A stretch of DNA of 16,206 nt from QHCA01 sp003244095. Lineage in GTDB: Bacteria; Actinomycetota; Actinomycetes; Mycobacteriales; QHCA01. Below the pieces are notes generated by a model. That model had not been told where the DNA came from and ran no database searches. It saw nothing but the letters and a program-made list of their open reading frames with translations. Position numbers and translations under genes: made by a program. The DNA is taken from assembly GCA_038329965.1 (NCBI GenBank), contig JBBQNN010000089.1, forward strand, positions 1-16,206, in the 5' to 3' direction. Of this stretch, positions 10,461 to 16,206 are shown in pieces (positions within the stretch are counted from its first letter, which is position 1; each line of letters starts with the position of its first letter).

Positions 10461-10745
10461 CTAGCGGACGAAGCCGTTTGAGCCGGCTGCGTCGGCCATG
10501 CTCCGGTTGGAGTAGGCCGCGACCTTGTCCGCGATCGACCCGCCGGCCATCGCATTGACCTTCTCCTGTGCCTTGGCGATGAAGTCCATCGCCTGGGCCT
10601 GCACGACGCCGGCCGTCTCCTGCACCGCGGGATTGTCCTTGACTTCGCGTACCGAGCGGACGATCTGCTCGTAGCGGGCCCGACCGTCGCGGGTACCTAA
10701 CAGGTAGCCTGCGCCGAATCCGACGAGGAATGTGAGCTTGCGCAT
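10461..10745 (-). CDS. Small YtxH-like protein
   Basis: The 94-residue product starts RKLTFLVGFGAGYLLGTRDGRARYEQI, the glycine-rich hydrophobic N-terminus of YtxH-type proteins, followed by a charged, probably helical remainder (EVKDNPAVQETAGVVQAQAMDFIAKAQEKVNAM). It is probably attached to or spans the membrane once, with a cytoplasmic helical tail. YtxH relatives are often stress-induced; the molecular role is not known. GGGAG lies a few bases before ATG 10743-10745 and fixes the start. A longer open frame reaches into the tRNA gene and is rejected for that reason. Confidence 0.82.
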   Translation of the reverse strand: MRKLTFLVGFGAGYLLGTRDGRARYEQIVRSVREVKDNPAVQETAGVVQAQAMDFIAKAQEKVNAMAGGSIADKVAAYSNRSMADAAGSNGFVR

Positions 10746-10806
10746 CGCGTCTCCCTGGGCAGTCCGAACTGAAGTGCCTCCCACCGTATGCCCTACTCGT
10801 GTCGGG

Positions 10807-10834
10807 CGGACACCCCTCCGCGGTGTTGTAGTCT
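10807..10834 (+). promoter_or_regulatory. Candidate tRNA-Asn promoter
   Basis: CGGACA (10807-10812) and TAGTCT (10829-10834) with a 16-base spacer form a plausible -35/-10 pair, placing transcription start near 10841, about 20 bases before the mature tRNA 5' end. Motif match only. Confidence 0.35.
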
Positions 10835-10859
10835 GAGCCGGTCGCGCTGCGGCGCGCCA

Positions 10860-10932
10860 TCCCCCGTAGCTCAATTGGCAGAGCATTCGACTGTTAATCG
10901 AAGGGTTACTGGTTCAAGTCCAGTCGGGGGAG
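10860..10932 (+). tRNA. tRNA-Asn (anticodon GTT)
   Basis: A complete 73-base cloverleaf. The acceptor stem TCCCCCG (10860-10866) pairs perfectly with CGGGGGA (10925-10931), with G as discriminator base at 10932. The D arm is GCTC...GAGC. The anticodon stem TTCGA/TCGAA encloses CTGTTAA, so the anticodon is GTT. The variable loop is five bases and the T arm ACTGG-TTCAAGT-CCAGT is perfect. CCA is not encoded (GCA follows). A tyrosine-recombinase gene begins 78 bases downstream in the same direction, which makes the 3' half of this tRNA the likely attachment site of an integrated element; the tRNA itself remains intact. Confidence 0.97.
10903..10932 (+). other. Putative attachment site (attL) in the tRNA-Asn 3' end
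   Basis: Integrases encoded next to a tRNA usually recombine within its 3' half, and the element restores that half. Here the integrase follows at 78 bases. The matching copy of the tRNA 3' end (attR) was not found in the remaining window, so the core boundaries cannot be set. It is inferred from geometry alone. Confidence 0.4.
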
Positions 10933-10967
10933 CAAATACGCGGCCTCTAGCGTTTTGGGGGTCGAGG

Positions 10968-10999
10968 AGTCATCCTTTAGTCATCCAATAGGGATGACT
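10968..10999 (+). repeat. Repeat cluster between tRNA-Asn and the integrase
   Basis: AGTCATCC occurs directly repeated at 10968-10975 and 10979-10986, and its exact reverse complement GGATGACT lies at 10992-10999. The second and third copies form an 8-bp hairpin with a 5-base loop that ends right before the GGAG binding site (11000-11003) of the integrase. Such clusters can be recombinase arm sites or an operator/RNA structure controlling the integrase gene. The repeats are seen directly; the role is inferred. Confidence 0.6.
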
Positions 11000-11010
11000 G
11001 GAGATGCTCT

Positions 11011-12240
11011 GTGGGCCGCCCACCACTGCCGCTCGGCACCGCCGGGAAGATTCTCTTCGTCCCGATGGCCAACGGCCAGATGCAGGCGCGCGCGAAGTTC
11101 CGCGACTTCGACGGCCGGGTCCGCTTGGTCGCCAAGTACGCCTCGTCGCGGGCCGCGGCCGAGCGGGCGTTGAAGATCGAGCTCGCCAATCGGCAAACGC
11201 CTGGGGGAGCCGGCGCCACCGTCGCCTCCAACCACGTCTCGGACCTGGCCCAGCTCTGGTTGGACGCACCCCACGGCTGGTCGACCGGAACCGAGCGCAC
11301 CTACCGCTCGGTGATCCGCAGCCAGGTCGTGCCGGCGCTTGGCGAGCTACGCCTGCGCGAGGTGTCCGCCGGAGTGGTGAGTCGCGCGCTGCGGGTGATC
11401 GCCGAGCGCCACGGGCCGAGCGCAGCGAAGTCGGCTAAGGCGTGCCTGTCGGGCATGTTCGGTCTCGCTATCGAAGACGGCGCGGTCGCGGTCAACCCGG
11501 TGCGCGACTCGTCCACGCGGCGCGCCGTCGCGCTGGACATCCCCGACCTCGTCGACTGGATGCTCGCCACAGGCTGCCGCATCGGCGAGGCTCTCGCACT
11601 GCGTCACGCCGCGAATGTCGACGGCAAGCCGCTGCTCGACTTGAACGCGAAGACGTGGGAGGTCAACGCGACCGTGGTCCGGGTGCCGAAGGAGGGGCTG
11701 ATCGTGCAGCTACGACCGAAGACCGTGGCCGGCTGGCGTGTCGTCGCCGTGCCCGACTTCGCAGTGCAGATGGTGCGCGGTAGGGAGCCTCGTTCGGTTG
11801 ACGGCGTCGTGTTCACCGCGCCGCTCGCGCCTGTGCTGCGCGACCCGTCCAACGCCTCCGGCGACCTGCGACAGCTGCTCGACTCGTTCGACTGTGACGA
11901 CTGCGCCGGCACCGGATTCCAGCTCCAGGCCGACGGTTCCTTCAAGACCGGCCCGCGTGGACAGCGGCTGCGATGCGACGACGGACCGTGGTCGTGGGTC
12001 ACGTCGCACGTCTTCCGCAAGACCGTGGCGACTCGGCTCGATGAAGCCGGATTCACACCTCGGCACGTCGCCGATCAACTTGGCCACGCGAATCCCTCGA
12101 TGACCCTCGACGGCTCTGTTGCGTTGGGTGATCGCGTGGCATGGGTGAGTCCGCCCGCGGGGAATCAGATGGCGTGCACCAGCTCGTGGAAGGCCGCCGG
12201 GACTCTACGGTGGGCCGGTGCGTCCACGGCGATGTCGTAG
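11011..12240 (+). pseudogene. Tyrosine-recombinase integrase, cut before its catalytic tyrosine by an IS
   Basis: This phage/ICE-type integrase would insert and excise the element at tRNA-Asn. GGAG (11000-11003) stands 7 bases before GTG 11011. The native part is residues 1-367: an arm-binding/SAM-like N-terminal half (TERTYRSVIRSQVVPALGELRLREVS), then the catalytic domain with Arg190 (ATGCRIGEAL), Lys237 (RPKT), His333 and Arg336 (SHVFRKTVATRLDEAG) and His359 (QLGHANPSMTLD). The family continues with V-Tyr within two residues, but here the IS starts right after Asp367 (codon 12109-12111), and the last 42 residues are read from IS DNA. Without the tyrosine it cannot cleave DNA. A CDDCAGTG zinc-knuckle motif lies before His333, and the linker before IPDLVDWM looks shorter than usual. 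It is a truncated gene with a chimeric tail. Confidence 0.88.
12112..12125 (+). repeat. Left terminal inverted repeat of the IS6 element
   Basis: The 14-base end differs from the right end at one position (T instead of A at base 4). It directly abuts the last native integrase codon. Confidence 0.88.
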
Positions 12241-12857
12241 TGGCCGCGTCTGAGGTTCTGGACAAACGCGTGACCGGCGGCAAGGATCCGGGCTGATCGG
12301 AAGGTCTTGAGTCCACGCATCGGTCGGAGCCTGGCTTTGAGTTGGCCATGGTCGGCTTCGATCGTGTTGTTTGCGTATTGCTCTGTCGTGTGCAGGGCGC
12401 CGGGGACCAGCTCGTCAAGAATCCGCGGGTAGACCGGTGCCCGGTCTGTGGTGACCTCGACCGGCACGGCGCCGGTCGCGAGTGCCCGGATGAAGAACGT
12501 CCGGCCGGCGGTCAGGTCGCGCCTGGCGGACAGCCACAGGTCGATGACCTGCCCGTATTGGTCGATGGCCCGGTAGAGGTACGTCCATCGTCCGTTGACC
12601 TTGACGTAGGTCTCGTCGACGAACCAGCGATCACCGGGCACGTGACGGCATGTCCGTGCCGCTTCGACGAACTCAGGTGTGAATCGTTGGACCCACCGGT
12701 AGATGGTGACGTGATCGACCGTGACACCTCGCTCGGCAAGCAGTTCCTCGACGTCGCGGTAGGACAGGCCGTACCGCAGGTACCACCGCACCGCCAGCGA
12801 GATCACCTGGCGAGGGAACCGGAAGCCAGCGAATGCGGAGGCCGACGAGGATGTCAT
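12165..12857 (-). CDS. IS6-family DDE transposase
   Basis: This 230-residue transposase has the length of IS26-type enzymes (about 234) and catalyses cut-and-copy movement of the surrounding IS. Start ATG 12855-12857 yields a typical N-terminus (FAGFRFPRQVISLAVRWYL) with a helix-turn-helix (LSYRDVEELLAERGVTVDHVTIYRWV). The DDE triad is visible as the first Asp in RWFVDETYVKVNG, the second in VTTDRAPVYP, and Glu in NNTIEADHGQLKARLRPMRG. No frameshift or internal stop is present, so it appears functional. The open frame extends upstream past the IS end, but that part is outside the element. The start codon lies in GTCATGAC, so an ATG on the other strand (12856) overlaps it. Confidence 0.93.
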   Translation of the reverse strand: MTSSSASAFAGFRFPRQVISLAVRWYLRYGLSYRDVEELLAERGVTVDHVTIYRWVQRFTPEFVEAARTCRHVPGDRWFVDETYVKVNGRWTYLYRAIDQYGQVIDLWLSARRDLTAGRTFFIRALATGAVPVEVTTDRAPVYPRILDELVPGALHTTEQYANNTIEADHGQLKARLRPMRGLKTFRSARILAAGHAFVQNLRRGHYDIAVDAPAHRRVPAAFHELVHAI

Positions 12858-14223
12858 GACACCAGTTTCGTGCCCGGTCCGATGGCTGAACGCAACAGTG
12901 CCGCGCCGAGTCGTGCTGGCCGGGCTGGTCGTGTTCGCCGCGGCGTCGCTGCTGTGCAGCGTGGCCCCGTCCGCCACGGTCTTGATCACCGGGCGGGCGG
13001 TACAGGGCGTCGGCGCGGCCCTGCTGACTCCCGGCTGCCTGGCGTTGATCGCCGGGATGTATCAGCAGGAGGGGGAGCGGGCCCGGGCGGTCGGGCTCTG
13101 GGCCGGCGTGTCCGGGGTCGGTTTCGCCGCCGGGCCGGCCCTGGGCGGTGTGCTGGTCGCCGCGACCGGCTGGCGCAGCATCTTCCTGCTGAACCTGCCG
13201 GTAATCGCCGCGGCGTGTTGGCTGATCGTGCGCCACGTTCCTGCCCCCGCCGGGAAGCCCGAGCGCTTCGACCTGCCCGGGCAGGCGCTCGCGGCCGGTG
13301 GGCTGGCCGCGCTGGTCGCCGGTCTGGTCGAGACCGCTAGCCGCGGCCTCACCCTGCCCGTCGTCGCCGCCATGGTGGGCGGCGCGGTGATGCTGGCGGG
13401 GTTCTGGGCGGTCGAACGCTCCCGGGAACGCCACGGGCGTTCGGTGATGCTGGCGCCATCCCTGGTGGCGGGGGCGCCGATGCGGGCCGGGCTGCTCGTC
13501 GCCGCGGTGTTCAACTTCGGCCTCTACGGGATGCTGATCGTGTTCAGCATCGTCTTGCAGCAGCAGCGCCACTACACCGCCTTTCAGGCTGGGCTGGCGT
13601 TCCTACCGCTGACCGTGATCGCCGCGACCACCAGCGGCCTGCTCGCCGGGCGCTTGACCGCACGCCACGGCCCGCGCCTCGCGCTGACCGCCGGCATGGG
13701 GTTGGCCGCGGCCGGCTGCCTGGTGCTGGTGTTCTTCGGCCCGCATACCGGCTACCTGCTGGCCGCTGCGGGCTTCGTCGTCTTCGGCGCCGGCACCGGC
13801 CTGTCCGTTCCGGCGCTGACCTCACTGGTGCTGGCCAGCGCCCCGCCCGAGCAAGCCAGTCGCGCAAGCGGTGTCCTCAACGCCGCTCGCCAACTCGGCG
13901 GCGTCCTGGGCGTCGCGCTGCTCGGGTTGATCATCGCCGCTCACCCGAGCCGGCTACCACTGGCACTCGGCCTGGCTGGCATGACTTTCGCCCTGGCCGG
14001 CGCGGTCGCGGCCCGCTGGTCCAAACCAACAGTCAGCGCCGCGCCTTCAGACGACTCGCCGCCCGGACTCGAGACGAACCGCGACCGTCCACGCCCGGAA
14101 ACCATCACCGATGGTCGATACCCGGCCAGCGCTGCCCACCGCGTCATGACCCGAGCCGCCGTGCTGCCGACCATCCGAGGGACAGAGCGGAAACCCATCC
14201 AGCGAGAAGGAACCTACCGATGA
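12856..14223 (+). pseudogene. DHA2-type MFS efflux transporter, N-terminus replaced by IS sequence
   Basis: Native sequence begins directly after the IS at about 12903 with RRVVLAGLVVFAAASLLCSVAPSA, which corresponds to the end of motif A and TM3 of 14-helix drug/proton antiporters (EmrB/QacA group). TM1-TM2 and most of motif A, about 60-70 residues, are lost. What remains is typical: LITGRAVQGVGAALLTPGCLALI, motif C (GFAAGPALGGVL), GWRSIFLLNLPV, and a second half with YTAFQAGLAFLPLT and ASGVLNAARQLGGVLGVALLG. An ATG at 12856 inside the IS opens an in-frame chimera adding 15 IS-derived residues, with GAGG a few bases upstream, so a 455-residue protein could be made, but transport function is unlikely. 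The last 60 residues after the final helix are polar, atypical and may be extension past the ancestral end. The stop overlaps the next gene's ATG. Confidence 0.82.
12889..12902 (-). repeat. Right terminal inverted repeat of the IS6 element
   Basis: AACGCAACAGTGCC is the reverse complement of the left end with one mismatch. The transporter sequence starts immediately after it. Confidence 0.88.
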
Positions 14224-14357
14224 GCGACGATCCACGCACCCTGACCGCCACCTACTTCCGCGCCTGGAAGGACAAGGACTTCACGACGCTACGTGCACTG
14301 CTGGCCGACGACCTCACCTTCCGCGGGCCGCTAGCCAGCCTCGATGACGCCGACTGA
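14220..14357 (+). pseudogene. SnoaL/NTF2-like protein, N-terminal fragment
   Basis: Forty-five codons start at ATG 14220, overlapping the transporter stop (ATGA), with a good binding site GAAGGA 8 bases upstream. The sequence TLTATYFRAWKDKDFTTLRALLADDLTFRGPLAS is the first helix pair and strand of SnoaL/NTF2-like domains, which normally run 110-140 residues. The family typically continues past this point, but the IS3-like end begins at 14355, exactly at the stop, so the gene was cut by that element. SnoaL-like folds serve as small enzymes or binding proteins; this fragment cannot fold fully. The remaining part of the domain is not visible on the other side of the IS relic. Confidence 0.7.
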
Positions 14358-14619
14358 GCTTCCCCTGGAATCGTGGAGGGGGTTTGCCGTCGCGTTGGAG
14401 CACGCGCAGGGTGTCGTAGGCCCGGACCGCCCCGGTGTGCAGTGAGCCGGCCGCGAGCCCCGCACGGCCGGTCTCGATGAACTGGCGTTTCCAGTTGCTC
14501 ACCGACTGCTCGGACACCTTCGCCTACCGAGCCGCCTGCACGACCGTCAGCTCACCGGCCATCACTGCGAGCACAATGCGGACCTTCTCCTCCATCGGCA
14601 ACGCCGTCGGACGGGCCAT
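14355..14619 (-). pseudogene. IS3-like orfA remnant with a nonsense codon
   Basis: The ATG (14617-14619) is preceded by a perfect AAGGAG 6 bases upstream. The translation ARPTALPMEEKVRIVLAVMA, then GELTVVQAAR, is interrupted by TAG at codon 32 (14524-14526) and continues AKVSEQSVSNWKRQFIETG, then RAGLAAG, a helix-turn-helix transposase N-terminal domain of the kind preceding an IS3-type orfB. One base change would restore the frame. After about residue 55 the usual coiled-coil region (SKREQQLEAEIEELK-type) is missing and the sequence jumps to element-end DNA, showing an internal deletion. It encodes no active transposase. Confidence 0.7.
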
Positions 14620-14635
14620 GATCAACTCCTTCGGG

Positions 14636-14657
14636 GGTCGAGACTAAAGTCTCGACC
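14636..14657 (-). repeat. 10-bp palindrome upstream of the orfA remnant
   Basis: GGTCGAGACT (14636-14645) and AGTCTCGACC (14648-14657) are perfect complements separated by AA. It lies just upstream of the orfA binding site and inside the element end region, so it may be a transposase-gene operator or a hairpin blocking readthrough translation from outside. Confidence 0.65.
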
Positions 14658-14838
14658 TCTGCCAGGAATCTTGACGCGGGACAGAAGGACTGTGAGCCGA
14701 CCACTGTTCCAATCCTCCTCACGCCCGGGGGACCGCAGATCTCCCTTAACATCAACAGCCGCCGTGGCCCGATCGGATCGCTATCTGGCGCGATGGCGTC
14801 GCGTCGTCCCGCAGAGGATCGGCGTGCTGTGTGCCGGG

Positions 14839-15978
14839 TCAGCCTCGTTCGGTGAAGAACGCGCGGACGTCGCGGGCGAGCGCCTGCGGGTTCTCCATGG
14901 CGATGAAGTGCCCGCCGTGTTCGAGTTCGGTCCATCGCTTGAGCGTGTGGTCGCGCTCGGCGAGGCGGCGGATCGTGATGTCCTGGGTCTGCGAGAGCAG
15001 GACGGCCAGCGGGACGTCGCTCTTGGGCTGCGGGGCGAACGTCGACGGGTCGTGGTTGGTCTCCCAGTAGTGGTTGGCCGACGAGCCGGCGGTCTGGGTG
15101 AACCAGTAGATCGAGGTGTTGGTGAGCAGGTGGTCGCGGTCGACGGCGTCCTCCGGGGTGGCAGAGCTCGGGTCGGTCCACTCCTGGAACTTCTCGACGA
15201 TCCAGGCGAGCTGGCCGGCCGGGGAGTCGTTGAGGGCGTGCATCAGCGTCTTGGGCCGCGTGCCCTGGATCTGGCTGTAGCCCATCATGTCGTCCTGGAA
15301 GTTCTGCAGCCGCTCGAGCCGGCCGTACTCCTCGGGCGTCAGGCCGTCGAGTTCGCCCTCGGCACCGGACGGGAACGTGATGAGCGCGTTGACGTGCAGG
15401 CCGATGATCCGCTCGGGGGCCAGGCGGCCCATGATCGGCGCGACGAACGCCCCGATGTCACCGCCCTGCACGCCGTAGCGCTCGTAGTCGAGGTGCTTCA
15501 TCAGCGTCACGAACGCCTGCGCGATGCGGTTGGAGGTCCAGCCTTCGTCCTCCAGCCGCCCGCCGAAGCCGAAACCGGGCAGCGACGGGATGACGAGGTG
15601 GAAGTCTTCGGTCAGCAGCGGGATGACGTCGAGGAACTCAGCGACCGAGCCCGGCCAACCGTGCACGAGCAGCAGCGGCGTGGCGTCGTCGTTGCCTGAG
15701 CGGACGTGCAGGAAGTGCAGGTCGTAGCCGTCGATCTCGGTCAGGAACTGCGGGTGGGCGTTGAGCCGGCCCTCGGCGGCGCGCCAGTCGAAGGCCGTCT
15801 GCCAGTATTCGCTGAGCTCGCGCAGGTACGCGGTCGGCACGCCACGAGACCACCCCTCACCTGGGGTGTCCAGCGCCCAGCGCGTGCGCGCAAGGCGGTC
15901 CTTGAGGTCGGTTAGCTCGTTATCGGAGACGGCGACGCGGAAGAGACGGATGTTCTGGGGGTCAGAAGACGCTGACAT
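14839..15978 (-). CDS. Epoxide hydrolase (EHN-type alpha/beta hydrolase)
   Basis: The enzyme is predicted to open epoxides with water to diols. The 379-residue product has the N-terminal EHN lid domain (IRLFRVAVSDNELTDLKDRL, WALDTPGEGWSRGVPTAYL) and an alpha/beta hydrolase core: HGWP oxyanion loop (His106-Pro109), nucleophile Asp174 in GVQGGDIGAF, PSLPGFGFGG, lid Tyr near 304 in SSANHYWE, likely acid Asp333 and catalytic His357 in EHGGHFIAMENP. This set matches microsomal-type/actinobacterial epoxide hydrolases. ATG 15976-15978 has GAGAGG about 7 bases upstream, which fixes the start. There is no signal peptide. It is the only visibly intact cargo gene of the accessory half. A TetR-type palindrome overlaps its probable promoter. 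The natural substrate is not readable from the sequence. Confidence 0.93.
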   Translation of the reverse strand: MSASSDPQNIRLFRVAVSDNELTDLKDRLARTRWALDTPGEGWSRGVPTAYLRELSEYWQTAFDWRAAEGRLNAHPQFLTEIDGYDLHFLHVRSGNDDATPLLLVHGWPGSVAEFLDVIPLLTEDFHLVIPSLPGFGFGGRLEDEGWTSNRIAQAFVTLMKHLDYERYGVQGGDIGAFVAPIMGRLAPERIIGLHVNALITFPSGAEGELDGLTPEEYGRLERLQNFQDDMMGYSQIQGTRPKTLMHALNDSPAGQLAWIVEKFQEWTDPSSATPEDAVDRDHLLTNTSIYWFTQTAGSSANHYWETNHDPSTFAPQPKSDVPLAVLLSQTQDITIRRLAERDHTLKRWTELEHGGHFIAMENPQALARDVRAFFTERG

Positions 15979-16019
15979 GACACACCTCTCAGTCGGACCG
16001 GATCGTTCTGGTCCAGCCA

Positions 16020-16049
16020 AGCATAACAGAACGGAACGGTTCGTTCCGT
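16020..16049 (-). promoter_or_regulatory. Epoxide hydrolase promoter with TetR-type operator
   Basis: ACGGAAC (16031-16037) and GTTCCGT (16043-16049) form a perfect 7-bp inverted repeat around a 5-base centre, with an extra GAACG repeat at 16029-16033. On the - strand a -10-like TATGCT lies at 16020-16025, placing the palindrome over the -35/spacer region, the classic position for repression. The leader to the ATG is about 35 bases. GAAC/GTTC dyads of this size are typical of TetR-family regulators, but none is encoded in the window. Confidence 0.6.
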
Positions 16050-16050
16050 G

Positions 16051-16206
16051 CTAGTATGAGGCGTCATGAGAAGCCCTGTGTCGAGCCGCCTTCCTGTTGA
16101 TCTTGTCTTGTTCGGTGAGGACGCGTTGCAGGGCCTTGTGTTTGGTGGGGTTGTAGGCGATGTGGTCTTGCCAGTAGTGCCAGATGATGAACAGCCAGGC
16201 GCGGGT
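16051..16206 (-). CDS. Transposase C-terminal end, cut by the window edge (possibly IS110-like)
   Basis: The frame is open from the window edge to TAG at 16051-16053 and gives 51 residues: TRAWLFIIWHYWQDHIAYNP, then TKHKALQRVL, followed by a basic tail. The RAW-x-IIW-x-YWQD...AYNPTKHKALQ pattern is what I recall from C-termini of actinobacterial transposases, tentatively of the IS110 group; I am not sure of the family. A frame on the opposite strand is also open here but has no recognisable sequence. The stop lies 2 bases from the TetR-type palindrome, so the insertion may have landed in or next to the control region of the epoxide hydrolase. Confidence 0.55.
   Translation of the reverse strand, partial: TRAWLFIIWHYWQDHIAYNPTKHKALQRVLTEQDKINRKAARHRASHDASY

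Larger units (their letters stand above)
12112..12902. mobile_element. IS6-family insertion sequence, 791 bp, intact ends, no target duplication
   Basis: The left end GGCTCTGTTGCGTT (12112-12125) and the reverse complement of the right end, GGCACTGTTGCGTT (12889-12902), match at 13 of 14 bases and are of IS6/IS26/IS6100 type. The 791-bp length and the single 230-codon transposase fit the family. IS6 elements create 8-bp target duplications, but the left flank is CCCTCGAC and the right flank GCGCCGAG. With both ends intact and both neighbouring genes cut at the ends, the element marks a deletion or replicon-fusion joint rather than a simple insertion. The element itself should still be able to transpose. 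Confidence 0.92.
14355..14683. mobile_element. Internally deleted IS3-like element relic
   Basis: The left end TGAGCTTCCCCTGGAATCGT (from 14355) has the TG...CCCC...GTGGA shape of IS3-family ends. The proposed right end, read from 14683 on the other strand, is TGTCCCGCGTCAAGATTCCT; the two agree at about 13 of 25 positions. Only the N-terminal part of orfA (14619 leftward) remains, and orfB is gone, so of the expected 1.2-1.4 kb about 330 bp is left. Flanks GAC and GAA are not an exact duplication. The left boundary is firm; the right one is tentative. The 155 bases from 14684 to the epoxide hydrolase stop hold nothing I can identify. Confidence 0.6.

Noticed and set aside
12342..13340. 332-codon + strand frame crossing the IS right end
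   Set aside because: It runs antisense to the transposase and out of phase with the transporter, whose correct frame is set by membrane helices and motif C.
14657..14838. Possible gene or terminator between the IS3 relic and the epoxide hydrolase stop
   Set aside because: Only a weak 5-bp stem (ATCGC/GCGAT) and no coding frame with recognisable content.
16066..16206. Open frame from ATG 16066 on the + strand, at first a candidate TetR regulator of the epoxide hydrolase
   Set aside because: The translation (RSPVSSRLPVDLVLFGEDAL) has no TetR helix-turn-helix; the - strand gives a better transposase C-terminus.
10933..16206. Search for a second copy of the tRNA-Asn 3' end (attR)
   Set aside because: The only partial match seen by eye, CGGGGG near 14632, belongs to the IS3-like relic and is too short.

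Overview
The window is high-GC DNA with GTG starts, head-to-tail genes with 4-bp GTGA overlaps, and a glyS / ppdK / dgt / dnaG gene set. This points to an actinobacterium. A propionibacterial-type relative (Propionibacteriales) is a guess from the ppdK-dgt-dnaG context and is not proven by the sequence. The window splits near position 10,930 into an ordinary chromosomal half and a scarred accessory half.

Positions 1-10,932 hold housekeeping genes. On the + strand these are the 3' part of glycyl-tRNA synthetase, a lipoprotein gene broken by one in-frame TAA, pyruvate phosphate dikinase, a YdcF/SanA-type DUF218 membrane protein whose GTG start overlaps the ppdK stop, an HD-domain dGTPase, DNA primase DnaG, and a conserved protein of unknown function coupled to dnaG. 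Convergent to these, on the - strand, are a bacterial type IB DNA topoisomerase and a small YtxH-like protein. A complete tRNA-Asn(GTT) follows on the + strand.

Positions 10,933-16,206 look like the start of an integrated element that has decayed. A tyrosine-recombinase gene lies directly behind tRNA-Asn, the usual geometry for a tRNA-targeted integrative element. It is cut by a 791-bp IS6-family insertion sequence two codons before the expected catalytic tyrosine. Beyond the IS lies a DHA2-type drug-efflux transporter that has lost its N-terminus. The two IS flanks share no 8-bp target duplication, so the IS marks a deletion or rearrangement joint rather than a simple insertion. A SnoaL/NTF2-like gene overlapping the transporter stop is in turn cut off after 45 codons by a ~330-bp internally deleted IS3-like relic, whose orfA also carries a nonsense codon. 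An apparently intact epoxide hydrolase follows on the - strand. Upstream of it is a 19-bp TetR-type palindrome with no regulator gene in view. The window ends inside the C-terminus of another transposase, possibly IS110-like.

I found no CRISPR array and no convincing new defence or biosynthetic system. The most informative signals are the IS6-made joint with its chimeric integrase and transporter reading frames, the nonsense-interrupted lipoprotein, a DnaJ-type CxxCxGxG knuckle inside the integrase catalytic domain, the repeat cluster between tRNA-Asn and the integrase, and the orphan operator of the epoxide hydrolase.
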